Below, in pieces: positions 56,577 to 64,000 of a stretch of 64,000 nucleotides of DNA. Both the position numbers and the translations under genes were made by a program. A model generated the notes under the pieces. That model saw nothing but the letters and a program-made list of their open reading frames with translations. It did no database searches and was not told the origin of the DNA. Location: positions 186,001 to 250,000 of the forward strand of contig NZ_JQKV01000002.1 of the NCBI RefSeq assembly GCF_000746205.1. Direction: 5' to 3'. This DNA is from Halorubrum sp. BV1 (GTDB taxonomy: Archaea; Halobacteriota; Halobacteria; Halobacteriales; Haloferacaceae). Positions within the stretch are counted from its first letter, which is position 1, and every line of letters begins with the position of its first letter.

Positions 56577-58259
56577 TCACTCACCGCCGTCCGGCTCGAC
56601 TCCCGATATCACGAACCGAGCGCCGCCGGCGTCGGACGCCTCGACGGCGAGGTCCCACCCGTGTGCATCGGCGATGTCGGCGACGATCGCCAGTCCGAGT
56701 CCCGTGCCACCGTCGAGCGAGACGCCGCGGTCGAGCACGCGTTTACGACGCTCCGGCGGGACGCCCGGGCCGTCGTCGCCGACGGCAAGCGCCACGCCGT
56801 CGGCCCCCCGCTCGATGGTGACGCGCACGGCGACGTCGTCGCCGGCGTGGTCGATCGCGTTCCGGAACAGGTTAGCGAGGAGCTGTTCGAGGCGGTCGCG
56901 GTCGGCGAGCACTGTCGGGTCCGCACCCTCGACCGAAAGCGTCGCCTCCGCGGTTTCGAGCCGGGACCAGACCCGCCGGACCGCGGCGTCGAGTGACACC
57001 TGATCGAGTGTGTCGACGGCTTCTCCCGCCGTCGCGAGCGACAGCAGTCCCTCGATCAGGTCGTCCATCCGCTCGTGGGCGTCCGCCGCCCGGTCGAGCG
57101 CCTCGTCGGTGTCGCCGCCGCCGTGTCTGGCGAGTTCCACGGCCGCGGTCGCCGCTGCGAGCGGGTTCCGCAGGTCGTGTGAGACGACGCCGGCGAAGTC
57201 TTCGAGCCGCTCGTTCTGTCGCTGCAGTTCCGCCTCGCGCTGTTCGAGTTCCGCCTGGCGTCGTTCGCGTTCGGTCACGTCGCGGAAAAGGAAGACGTGT
57301 CCGCGGTCGGTCCCGCGGGGGTCCGTGATTGGATTCTCCTGAATGTCGAACTGTCGGCCGTCGATCGTGATCGGGTGTTCGACGCCGACCTCCAAGTCGG
57401 GGAACACTGCCGACAGCGATCCACCGACTGCGTCGGGAGGAAGGATCGCTTCCGCCGCGGGGTTGCGGTCGCGGATTCGCCCGTCAGATCCGGTGACGAC
57501 GACGGGGTCTTGCATGACTTCCACGGCGGTGTCGCGGGCGACGACTGCGGCGTCGAGGGTACCGAGCCAGAAGACGGTGCCGTACAGAAAGACGCCGTGG
57601 ACGACGAGCGCGGACGGGAACCAGGCCAGATTCGCGTAGCTTCCGACGTCGACAACCGTGACGGCTCCCGCGAGAAACGGGAACACGGTACCGAGCAGGA
57701 TGACGAACGTCTGGAGTCGGTACCGGTTCCCGGTCCGGTGATACAGGTCGACCACGACCAGCGCGCCGGCGAGACACAACCCGTAGGCGTACAGCACGAA
57801 CGCCCAGTCTGCGGGGCCGAGCCCGAAGGCCAAGAGCGTGAAGGGGCCTTCGACCACGGATCTGAGGGATCGTCGAGAAAGCCCGTGAGTCGCGCTCGAC
57901 CACGCAGTAAGCACCCAAACGAACGCCGGTGCCGCGACCGCGACGATCCGATCGTCCGTTCGCCAGCGGTCCCGGCCGGAGAACGCGAGGACGAACCCCA
58001 TCCAGATGCCGGGGATCGCCGCGACGAGCGGCGTGGAGAGGTTGAGCGCGACCACCATCACCAGCTCGCTCCCGCTCGCAACCAGCAGGGCGTATAGCAG
58101 TGAGATTCCACCGCCACACCACAGGTAGAGTGCGACCTCGGTTCCGCCCGGTTCGCTGCGGTCGCGCCACGCCACGCGCCCGAGATAGAGGCCGATACTT
58201 CCGGCGAGCAGGCAGGCGACGAGGTACGCCTGTACCGGTAGCGCGCCGAGATCGCTCAT
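56577..58259 (-). CDS. Membrane histidine kinase with PAS domain
   Basis: A 560-residue sensor kinase. Residues 1 to about 235 form seven transmembrane helices of the histidine-kinase 7TM type. A PAS domain follows (VMQDPVVVTGSDGRIRDRNP to the RDVTER end, about 245-345). A coiled coil with ELEQREAELQRQ leads to the HisKA domain (phosphoacceptor in VVSHDLRNPLA). The ATPase domain has N-box NLFRNAIDHAGDD, GDDGPGVP and GGTGLGLAI. No response regulator is adjacent, as is usual for haloarchaeal kinases. The signal sensed is unknown. Confidence 0.93.
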   Translation of the reverse strand: MSDLGALPVQAYLVACLLAGSIGLYLGRVAWRDRSEPGGTEVALYLWCGGGISLLYALLVASGSELVMVVALNLSTPLVAAIPGIWMGFVLAFSGRDRWRTDDRIVAVAAPAFVWVLTAWSSATHGLSRRSLRSVVEGPFTLLAFGLGPADWAFVLYAYGLCLAGALVVVDLYHRTGNRYRLQTFVILLGTVFPFLAGAVTVVDVGSYANLAWFPSALVVHGVFLYGTVFWLGTLDAAVVARDTAVEVMQDPVVVTGSDGRIRDRNPAAEAILPPDAVGGSLSAVFPDLEVGVEHPITIDGRQFDIQENPITDPRGTDRGHVFLFRDVTERERRQAELEQREAELQRQNERLEDFAGVVSHDLRNPLAAATAAVELARHGGGDTDEALDRAADAHERMDDLIEGLLSLATAGEAVDTLDQVSLDAAVRRVWSRLETAEATLSVEGADPTVLADRDRLEQLLANLFRNAIDHAGDDVAVRVTIERGADGVALAVGDDGPGVPPERRKRVLDRGVSLDGGTGLGLAIVADIADAHGWDLAVEASDAGGARFVISGVEPDGGE

Positions 58260-58349
58260 CCGTTGATGACTCGGACGACCCCAGCAAAACCCTTGCGTCA
58301 TACGGCGTCCCCCGCAACGCGTTTCAGGTACCGGTGGATATCAGAGGGC

Positions 58350-59057
58350 ATGGACGTGTTTCGGAGCCGCGCCGATCGTCCGGTTTCGGATCGGTCGCGG
58401 ACCGACGGCCTGCTCGCGAGCGCGGCGGGCGGCACCCCGGCGCTTTCCGTGTGGCGTCCCCCCGGCGTGATGGCCTTCGGACGCCGCGATGTCCGAGACG
58501 ACGGGTTCGACCGCGCGGCGCAGATCGCCGAGTCACGAGGGTTCCAGCCGATCGAACGGGACGTCGGCGGTCGGGCCGTCGCGTACCCGGGCGAGACGCT
58601 GGCGTTCGCGCACGCGGTTCCGATAGCCGGTGCGTCGGCGTCGATAACCGATCGCTACGAGCGGGCGACGGAAACGCTGATCGGCGCGCTTCGAGAGCTC
58701 GGGGCGGACGTCGTCACGGGGGAACCGGAGGCGTCGTTCTGTCCCGGTGAACACTCGATCCGAGCCGCCGACGGCGGGAAACTCGCCGGGCTCGCCCAAC
58801 GGGTTCGCGCCGACGCCGCGCTCGTCTCCGGATGCGTCGTCGTTACTTCGACCGACGCCGATGCGATCGCCGCCGTCACGGAACCGGTCTACGACGCTCT
58901 CTCGGTTCGGTTCGATCCAGCGAGCATCGGCAGCGTCGCGGCCGCGGGCGGTCCAGCGACTCCCGACGTGGTCGCCCGTGCCGTCGAAGACGCGTTCGCC
59001 GACGGGCCGTGGGGGAGCGGCCGATGTCGGACCGGTCGGGTCGAAGACGGTCGGTGA
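58350..59057 (+). CDS. Biotin/lipoate protein ligase family protein
   Basis: A 235-residue protein of the lipoate/biotin ligase fold. Recognisable parts are VWRPPGVMAFGRRDVRDDGF (front strands), ERDVGGRAVAYPGETLAFAH in place of the RRxSGGGxVxHD motif, ATETLIGALRELGADVVTGE, and the catalytic Lys region AADGGKLAGLAQRVRADAAL. Such proteins attach lipoate or octanoate to acceptor proteins or act on related substrates. The motif is less regular than in LplA, so the acceptor is unclear; the glycine-cleavage H-protein is a candidate given gcvT elsewhere. Confidence 0.82.
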   Translation: MDVFRSRADRPVSDRSRTDGLLASAAGGTPALSVWRPPGVMAFGRRDVRDDGFDRAAQIAESRGFQPIERDVGGRAVAYPGETLAFAHAVPIAGASASITDRYERATETLIGALRELGADVVTGEPEASFCPGEHSIRAADGGKLAGLAQRVRADAALVSGCVVVTSTDADAIAAVTEPVYDALSVRFDPASIGSVAAAGGPATPDVVARAVEDAFADGPWGSGRCRTGRVEDGR

Positions 59058-59166
59058 CGATCGGTGACAGTCGGGTCGGCGGGGGACGGTCGGACTCGGG
59101 TCGCACGGTCTCACGTACCGAGTGACGGGACCGCACCGTTCTGCCTTCGATCACGGTTTCGACGTG

Positions 59167-59175
59167 CTTTTTATT
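59167..59175 (+). promoter_or_regulatory. TATA box of rps6e
   Basis: CTTTTTATT lies 22-30 bp before the ATG at 59197 and supports a leaderless transcript and that start. Confidence 0.55.
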
Positions 59176-59196
59176 CGTGGGGGTCTCGGTTCGCGC

Positions 59197-59616
59197 ATGG
59201 CCGAATTCAAAGTTGTCATCGCCGACCCCGCGACCGGCGAGACGTTCCAGCGTGAAGTCGACGGACAGGACGCGAACCGATTCCTCGGACGCGAGATCGG
59301 CGACGAGATCGGCGGCGACGCCGTCGGACTCTCGGAACACACCGTTGAGATCACGGGTGGCTCCGACGAAACCGGGCGGCCGATGCGCGAGGACGTCTCC
59401 GGCACTCGCCTGAAGGAACTGCTCTTGGAGGACGGCGTGGGATTCAAGCCGTCCCGAGAGGGCGAGCGCAAGCGTATCACGGTCCGAGGCCGCGAGATCG
59501 ACGACGACGTCGCACAGATCAACGTCTCGGTCGTTGACGGCGACGACGTCGCCGCGGCGCTCGGCGAGGGCGACGAGGCCGACGACGACGCCGACGCCGA
59601 CGCGGACGACGAGTAA
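59197..59616 (+). CDS. rps6e: Ribosomal protein S6e
   Basis: A 139-residue small-subunit protein. The archaeal S6e pattern is clear: FKVVIADPATGETFQREVDG, the central TGGSDETGRPMREDVSGTRL, and GVGFKPSREGERKRITVRGR. The C-terminus is a low-complexity Asp/Ala tail, as in other haloarchaea. It is probably the first gene of a small transcription unit with the next two genes. Confidence 0.95.
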   Translation: MAEFKVVIADPATGETFQREVDGQDANRFLGREIGDEIGGDAVGLSEHTVEITGGSDETGRPMREDVSGTRLKELLLEDGVGFKPSREGERKRITVRGREIDDDVAQINVSVVDGDDVAAALGEGDEADDDADADADDE

Positions 59617-59625
59617 ATCCGGTCG

Positions 59626-60093
59626 ATGCCCCGCGTTCCCTCCGACGACGAGGGCGTCGCTTCGATACGCGTCTCGCTCGCGCGCAGCGGCGGCACTCGC
59701 CGTCCCTGCGTCCGTCTCCCGGACGACGACGCGCTCGCCGGACGCGTCGAATCCGGCGCCTGCGAGTCGCTCGATCTCTCCGACGGCGACGTCGTTCGGC
59801 TCGTCTTCGACCGAGAGGAGCGGCACGCTCTCGTGCGAGCGGACGGGCGCGGAAGGCTGATCCGCGGCGCGTACGACAACCGACGGCTCGCGCGCGAACC
59901 GGGCGAGGGGGACAACCGTCTCGTCGCGTGGCTCGACGCCAACGGCCGCGAATCGGGCGAGAGCGTCGTCCTTGACGTCGTGGTCCCCGGCGAGCTGTAC
60001 GGGCTTCGTATTCCGGGGGAACGCGCCATCTACGACGCGAACCGCGGACCGCGGTCCTCGCTGTCGGACATCGCGCGGAATCTCGACGGGTGA
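59626..60093 (+). CDS. Haloarchaeal DUF7112-like protein
   Basis: A 155-residue protein of a haloarchaea-only family, beta-rich: ASIRVSLARSGGTRRPCVRL, LDLSDGDVVRLVFDREERHA, VVLDVVVPGELYGLRIPGER and a C-terminal RGPRSSLSDIARNL. The pattern suggests a small beta-barrel, perhaps AbrB- or PUA-like nucleic-acid binding, but function is unknown. It follows rps6e by 9 bp and may be co-transcribed. Confidence 0.75.
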   Translation: MPRVPSDDEGVASIRVSLARSGGTRRPCVRLPDDDALAGRVESGACESLDLSDGDVVRLVFDREERHALVRADGRGRLIRGAYDNRRLAREPGEGDNRLVAWLDANGRESGESVVLDVVVPGELYGLRIPGERAIYDANRGPRSSLSDIARNLDG

Positions 60094-60116
60094 CCCTCTG
60101 ACTCGGCGGTCGGATC

Positions 60117-60124
60117 GCTTATTC
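60117..60124 (+). promoter_or_regulatory. TATA-like element of the heme operon
   Basis: GCTTATTC lies 24-31 bp before the ATG at 60148. Confidence 0.5.
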
Positions 60125-60147
60125 TCGCTCGGCTCCGATCCGGAGTC

Positions 60148-61233
60148 ATGAGAGAGGTCGACGCGGACCTGACGACGCTCGACCGCGGGATCATCAACGC
60201 CTTTCAAGGCGGATTTCCGGTGACAAGACGGCCGTTCGAGCCGGCTGCGGCGGCGCTCCGAGAGCGCGGCGTCGACGTGACGGGGCCGGAGCTGTGCGAG
60301 CGCGTCCGCGACCTCGACGCGGAGGGGATCTTGTCGCGGTTCGGCGCGCTCGTCAACGCCGAGGCGATCGGCGGCGCGGCGTCCCTCGTCGCGATGCACG
60401 CGCCCGAAGAGCGCTACGAAGCGGTCGCGGAGACGGTAAACGAGTTCACCGCAGTCGCGCACAACTACGAGCGCGAGCACCCGCACCTCAACATGTGGTT
60501 CGTCGTGAGCGTCGCCGACCACCCGGACCCGGACAAAGACGGGTCCGACCGGGTCGAGGAGGTGCTCGCGGAGATCGAGGCGGCGACCGGTCAGGAGACG
60601 TACAACCTCCCCAAGCTCCGGGAGTTCCACGTCGGCGCGAAGTTCCTCGTCGACGGGCCGGTCTCCGACGGCGACGTCGACCTGTCAGGGGTCGGTCCCG
60701 ACGTGTCCCCGACCGCCCGGACGACGCTGACTCCCGCTGAACGCGATCTCGTCGTCGAGATTCAGGGCGGGCTCCCGATCACGGAAACGCCGTACGCCGA
60801 CGTGGCGGCCGCTATCGACGCCGACGTCGACTGGGTGATAGAGACGATACGACGGTTCGAACAGGAGGGGAAGATTCGTCGAGTCGGCGTCATTCCGAAC
60901 CACTACGCGCTCGGGTACACGGAGAACGGCATGACCGTCTGGGACGTGCCCGAAGACGCGCTCGACGAGGTCGGCCCGGCGGTCGCGGACCTGCCCTTCG
61001 TCACCCACTGCTACGAGCGTCCGCGCCACGCCGGCGTCTGGGAGTACAACTTCTTCGCGATGACGCACGGACGGACGGAAGCGGAGAGCGAACGCCGGAT
61101 AGCGGAGGTCAGAGACCTGATGGCGGAGTACTGGGACGTGAGCGAGGACGACTGGGACACGCTGTTTTCGACTCGCATCCTGAAGAAGACGGGAATTCGC
61201 ATCGCCGACCGCGCAGACAGCAACACGGCGTGA
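60148..61233 (+). CDS. ahbB: Siroheme decarboxylase, AhbA-AhbB-type fusion
   Basis: Removes the two acetate carboxyls of siroheme to give didecarboxysiroheme in the alternative heme pathway. The 361-residue protein contains two Lrp/AsnC-like halves: an N-terminal one (DRGIINAFQGGFPVTRRPFE, LDAEGILSRFGALVNAEAIG) and a C-terminal one (DLVVEIQGGLPITETPYADV, KIRRVGVIPNHYALGYTENG, THCYERPRHAGVWEYNFFAM). In many organisms the two halves are separate subunits AhbA and AhbB; in haloarchaea they are fused, as here. It begins the operon with sirC and hemA (gap 7 bp). Confidence 0.9.
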   Translation: MREVDADLTTLDRGIINAFQGGFPVTRRPFEPAAAALRERGVDVTGPELCERVRDLDAEGILSRFGALVNAEAIGGAASLVAMHAPEERYEAVAETVNEFTAVAHNYEREHPHLNMWFVVSVADHPDPDKDGSDRVEEVLAEIEAATGQETYNLPKLREFHVGAKFLVDGPVSDGDVDLSGVGPDVSPTARTTLTPAERDLVVEIQGGLPITETPYADVAAAIDADVDWVIETIRRFEQEGKIRRVGVIPNHYALGYTENGMTVWDVPEDALDEVGPAVADLPFVTHCYERPRHAGVWEYNFFAMTHGRTEAESERRIAEVRDLMAEYWDVSEDDWDTLFSTRILKKTGIRIADRADSNTA

Positions 61234-61240
61234 TCGCACC

Positions 61241-61921
61241 GTGATTCCACTGTATCACGATCTCACCGGCGAAACGGTGCTTGTGGTCGGCGGCGGTTCC
61301 GTCGGCGCGCGGAAGGCGGCGCGGTTCGCCGACGAGGCCCGCGTCGTCGTGGTGAGTCCGACGTTCGACGACAGGCTGACCGATCTCGCGGGAGGCGACG
61401 CCGGTCGGGGCGGTGTCGAACTCGTTCGCGCCGCGCCCGACGCCGACGCGGTCGGCGACTGGATCGATCGGTTCGAGCCGATACTCGCCGTCGCCGCAAC
61501 CGACGACGAGGCCGTCAACGCGGCCGTCGAGACGGCTGCCGACGAGCGCGACATCATGATCAACCGCACGGACGTCTCGACCGATCCCGACGCCACCCGC
61601 GACGCGAACAGCGTGGTCGTCCCGGCGACGGTCGACGACGGTCCCGTTCGGATCGCCCTCTCGACCGGCGGCGCGAGCCCGGCGCTCGCGAAGGCGCTCC
61701 GAGAGCGGATCGAGACGGAAATAGAGGGGGCGGGAGCCATGGCGTCGCTGTCCGGCGAGCTTCGGACGGAACTCAAAGAGCGGGGTATCGCTCCCGAAAC
61801 GCGACGGAATGCGATCCGCCGAGTCGTGCGATCCGACGGGGTTTGGAAGGCTTTACAAAAGGGGAGATCCTACGGTCGGAGAGAGGCAGATTCCGTGATC
61901 GAGGAGGTACTCACCCGATGA
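61241..61921 (+). CDS. sirC: Precorrin-2 dehydrogenase (siroheme synthase N-domain, SirC)
   Basis: Oxidises precorrin-2 to sirohydrochlorin with NAD. The 226-residue protein shows the Rossmann start LTGETVLVVGGGSVGARKAA (about 8-27), NRTDVSTDPDATRDANSVVV and ALSTGGASPALAKALRERIE, the family signature of Met8/SirC. Chelatase and methyltransferase domains are absent, so other genes finish siroheme. Start is GTG 61241; its stop overlaps the hemA ATG (ATGA), with a Shine-Dalgarno-like GAGGAGGT at 61901-61908. Confidence 0.93.
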   Translation: MIPLYHDLTGETVLVVGGGSVGARKAARFADEARVVVVSPTFDDRLTDLAGGDAGRGGVELVRAAPDADAVGDWIDRFEPILAVAATDDEAVNAAVETAADERDIMINRTDVSTDPDATRDANSVVVPATVDDGPVRIALSTGGASPALAKALRERIETEIEGAGAMASLSGELRTELKERGIAPETRRNAIRRVVRSDGVWKALQKGRSYGRREADSVIEEVLTR

Positions 61922-63258
61922 ACGAGACGGGAGCCATCACCGGCGTCAGCGTCGCCCACTCCCGCGCGACGGTCGACGAGATCGAGGCCGCGGGCGGCGA
62001 CGGCGTCCGCGCCACCGTCTCTGACCTGCTCGCGCGCGACGGGGTCGAAGAGGCGTTCGCGCTCCAGACGTGTAATCGATCAGAGGCGTTCGTCGTCACC
62101 GACCGGACGATCGACGGAGCGGTCGCGCTGGAGTCGTTCGCGCCGGAGGTACGCGGCGGCGCGGTCCGCCGCCTCGACCACGAAGAGAGCTTAGAGCACC
62201 TGATGCGGGTCGCGTCTGGTCTCGAATCGCTCGTGCTCGGCGAAGACCAGATAATCGGACAGCTCCGCGAGGCGTACGAGGAGTCGAAGTCCGCCGGCGG
62301 TATCGGTCCCGTGCTGAAAGACGCGGTGACGAAGGCGCTCCACGTCGGCGAGCGTGCCCGTAACGAGACGTCGATCAACGAGGGCGTCGTCTCGCTCGGA
62401 TCGGCGGCGGTCCGGCTCGCCGCAACCGAGATCGACTTGACGGACGGGTCAGCCGTCGTGATCGGTGCCGGCGAGATGGGAATGCTCGCCGCCCGGACGC
62501 TCGACGACACGCCGGTCTCCGACATCGTGGTGGCGAACCGCACGGTGCCGAACGCGGAGTTCCTCGCGGAGGAGGTCGACACGCCGGCAGAGGCGGTCTC
62601 GCTGGCCGATCTCCCGGCCGTGATACCCGACGCCGACCTCGTTATCTCTGCGACGGGGAGCACGGAGCCGGTTGTCGACCCGGACCACGTCGCGGACGCG
62701 GGCCAGATAGTCTGCATCGACATCGCCCAGCCGCGCGACATCGACCCCGCGGCGGGCGACCGTTCCGGCGTGACGCTCTACGACATCGACGCGCTCGAAG
62801 ACGTCACCCGACGGACGCGCGAGAGCCGCGAGGAGGAGGCCCAGACTGTCGAGGAGATCATCGACGAGGAACTCGACCGCATCCTTCAGGCGTACAAGCG
62901 CAAGCGCGCCGACGACGCGATCTCGGCGATGTACGCGGGCGCGGACCGCGTGAAGGCCCGCGAGGTCGACCGCGCCGTCTCGAAGCTGGAGTCGCAAGGC
63001 GACCTCACGGACGCCCAGCGCGAGACCGTCGAGGACATGGCCGACGCGCTGGTCGGACAGCTGCTCGCGGCCCCCACGCGATCGCTTCGCGACGCCGCTG
63101 GCGAGGACGACTGGGAGACTATCCGCACCGCCCTCCGTCTGTTCGACCCCGAGTTCGACACGCTTCCCGACCGTCCCGGCGCGTTCGCGCCGAACCACGA
63201 CGCCGCCGCCGAGTTCGACGCACCGCCCGGTTCGGCCACGGAAGAACTCGACGACTGA
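61918..63258 (+). CDS. hemA: Glutamyl-tRNA reductase
   Basis: Makes glutamate-1-semialdehyde from glutamyl-tRNA, the first committed step of tetrapyrrole synthesis. The 446-residue protein has the catalytic Cys in LQTCNRSEAF (about C52), LVLGEDQIIGQLREAY (tRNA/Glu binding), SAVVIGAGEMGMLAARTL (NADPH Rossmann), VISATGSTEPVV, and the helical dimerisation spine near the end. It completes a chain with sirC and the siroheme decarboxylase. The ATG overlaps the sirC stop by 4 bp. Confidence 0.96.
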   Translation: MNETGAITGVSVAHSRATVDEIEAAGGDGVRATVSDLLARDGVEEAFALQTCNRSEAFVVTDRTIDGAVALESFAPEVRGGAVRRLDHEESLEHLMRVASGLESLVLGEDQIIGQLREAYEESKSAGGIGPVLKDAVTKALHVGERARNETSINEGVVSLGSAAVRLAATEIDLTDGSAVVIGAGEMGMLAARTLDDTPVSDIVVANRTVPNAEFLAEEVDTPAEAVSLADLPAVIPDADLVISATGSTEPVVDPDHVADAGQIVCIDIAQPRDIDPAAGDRSGVTLYDIDALEDVTRRTRESREEEAQTVEEIIDEELDRILQAYKRKRADDAISAMYAGADRVKAREVDRAVSKLESQGDLTDAQRETVEDMADALVGQLLAAPTRSLRDAAGEDDWETIRTALRLFDPEFDTLPDRPGAFAPNHDAAAEFDAPPGSATEELDD

Positions 63259-63303
63259 GCGGGGAGGGAAAACGCCAACACCCCGCGGGGCGATCAGCCT
63301 TTT

Positions 63304-64000
63304 ATGAGCGAGACGACCGGACGAGGCCGAGCGGCGCTCATCGAGGACGGGGTCGAGTTCGACGGCGGCGACGCCGCGCTGCTCGGTGCGATCCACGAGA
63401 CCGGATCCGTCGCGGCGGCCGCATCGGATCTGGGTCGCTCGCGAGCCCGGGCGCTCTCGCGGATCGAAACGCTGGAGGACGCGTTCGGGACGCTCGTGGA
63501 CCGAACGCGCGGCGGGTCAGGCGGCGGCGGGAGTCAGCTCACGGCCGCCGGGAGACGACTTCTCGACCGGTACGACCGGCTGCAGGCCGTGCTCGCGGCG
63601 ACCGCGACCGTTCCCGAGACGGTACTTGACGGAACCGTGCGGAGCGTCGACGGCGAGTTGGCCACCGTCGCCACCGCCGTCGGTGCGGTTCGCGGCCTCC
63701 ACGACGGGGCAGAGCCCGGCGACTCGGTCCAAGTCCGCGTCGGCGCGGACGCGGTGACCGTGTACGCGGGCGGCGACCGAGTCGATCCGGATGAGACGAG
63801 CGCTCGGAACCGGTTGCGCGCGGAAGTGCTCGGAACCGAGACCGGGGAGACAGTGAGGACGGTGCGAGTCGATGTCGACGGCGTGGTCTTTCGCGTGTTG
63901 ATGACCGAGGAGAGCGCGGAGCGGCTGGATCTGTCCCCCGGCGACGACGTGGCCATCCGGTGGAAAGCGACCGCGACGCGGGTGGTGAGTCAGACGAGGG
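63304..64000 (+). CDS. ModE-like molybdate-responsive regulator (partial)
   Basis: 232 codons are visible; the gene runs off the right edge. The N-terminal winged-helix is of ModE/LysR type (LLGAIHETGSVAAAASDLGR, ALSRIETLEDAFGTLVDRTR, GSQLTAAGRRLLDRYDRLQA, about 27-100). From about 105 on, two TOBE-like segments follow (VDGELATVATAVGAVRGLHD ... VQVRVGADAVTVYA and VRVDVDGVVFRVLM ... VAIRWKATATRVV), the molybdate-binding part of ModE. It probably represses molybdate-uptake or cofactor genes; the moeA pair 8-11 kb upstream is a possible target. Confidence 0.88.
   Translation, partial: MSETTGRGRAALIEDGVEFDGGDAALLGAIHETGSVAAAASDLGRSRARALSRIETLEDAFGTLVDRTRGGSGGGGSQLTAAGRRLLDRYDRLQAVLAATATVPETVLDGTVRSVDGELATVATAVGAVRGLHDGAEPGDSVQVRVGADAVTVYAGGDRVDPDETSARNRLRAEVLGTETGETVRTVRVDVDGVVFRVLMTEESAERLDLSPGDDVAIRWKATATRVVSQTR

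Overview
The window comes from a GC-rich halophilic archaeon (Halobacteria), most likely Halorubrum or a close relative. The evidence is strongly acidic proteins, TATA-box promoters 20-35 bp upstream of leaderless start codons, archaeal informational genes (L7Ae, S28e, L24e, S6e, aIF1A, proteasome alpha, TrmY, CheF, class II RNR with an intein), and many small haloarchaea-specific proteins. It is ordinary core chromosome. I see no CRISPR array, no intact transposase, no prophage and no rRNA. One tRNA, tRNA-Pro(CGG), lies at 4661-4733 and is followed by a partial copy of its own 3' end, which looks like an old integration scar.

Layout. 1-4.6 kb: PhoU (cut by the left edge), MutY, a PIN-like protein, PyrF, a tiny zinc-finger protein, TrmY and a CHY zinc-finger protein. 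4.6-7.1 kb: tRNA-Pro with its scar, the thyA-folA operon behind a palindrome and a long leader hairpin, and a 58-residue zinc-finger gene whose stop codon is tandemly repeated. 7.1-10.5 kb: an exported CARDB-like protein with a MacB/LolD-type ABC ATPase and permease. 10.6-17.5 kb: proteasome alpha, MOSC, a membrane protein, CheF, GcvT, signal peptidase, a NYN protein and a small conserved protein. 17.5-26.2 kb: IlvD, a giant exported beta-helix protein, a SHOCT protein, purS-purQ, purU and a CMP-kinase-like protein. 26.2-26.8 kb: decayed coding remnants. 26.8-32.1 kb: a cupin, a YcaO enzyme, a membrane sensor protein, a Zn-ribbon protein and a 5'-nucleotidase. 32.1-33.5 kb: the rpl7ae-rps28e-rpl24e-ndk operon. 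33.7-38.4 kb: a minisatellite, a beta-propeller lipoprotein-like protein, carbonic anhydrase, aIF1A, a MITE-like inverted repeat, and a ZIP transporter of lower GC. 38.4-42.7 kb: intein-containing class II ribonucleotide reductase. 43-46.3 kb: an ASCH protein, pyrB-pyrI, a 30-residue membrane peptide and a conserved unknown. 46.3-51.9 kb: an ncRNA candidate, SnoaL-like, a double PhoU/TrkA_C protein, Mch, two small unknowns and a PHP phosphoesterase. 52-55.5 kb: two moeA genes, the second fused to a binding-protein domain. 55.6-64 kb: an M23-like protein, a histidine kinase, a lipoate-ligase-like protein, S6e, siroheme decarboxylase, SirC, HemA and a ModE-like regulator cut by the right edge.

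How genes work together. ThyA and DHFR regenerate folate for dTMP. PyrF, PyrB and PyrI serve pyrimidine synthesis, and PurS, PurQ and PurU serve purine and formate supply. HemA, SirC and the fused AhbA/B-type protein form the siroheme route to heme. MoeA1, MoeA2-fusion and the ModE-like protein concern molybdenum. The L7Ae leader, the thyA leader and several palindromes next to leaderless starts are the main regulatory candidates. I did not find a clearly new multi-gene system. The most interesting items are the kink-turn-like rpl7ae leader, the RNR intein placed directly before the catalytic cysteine, the stand-alone YcaO enzyme, and a recurring pattern of tandem duplications that include stop codons.
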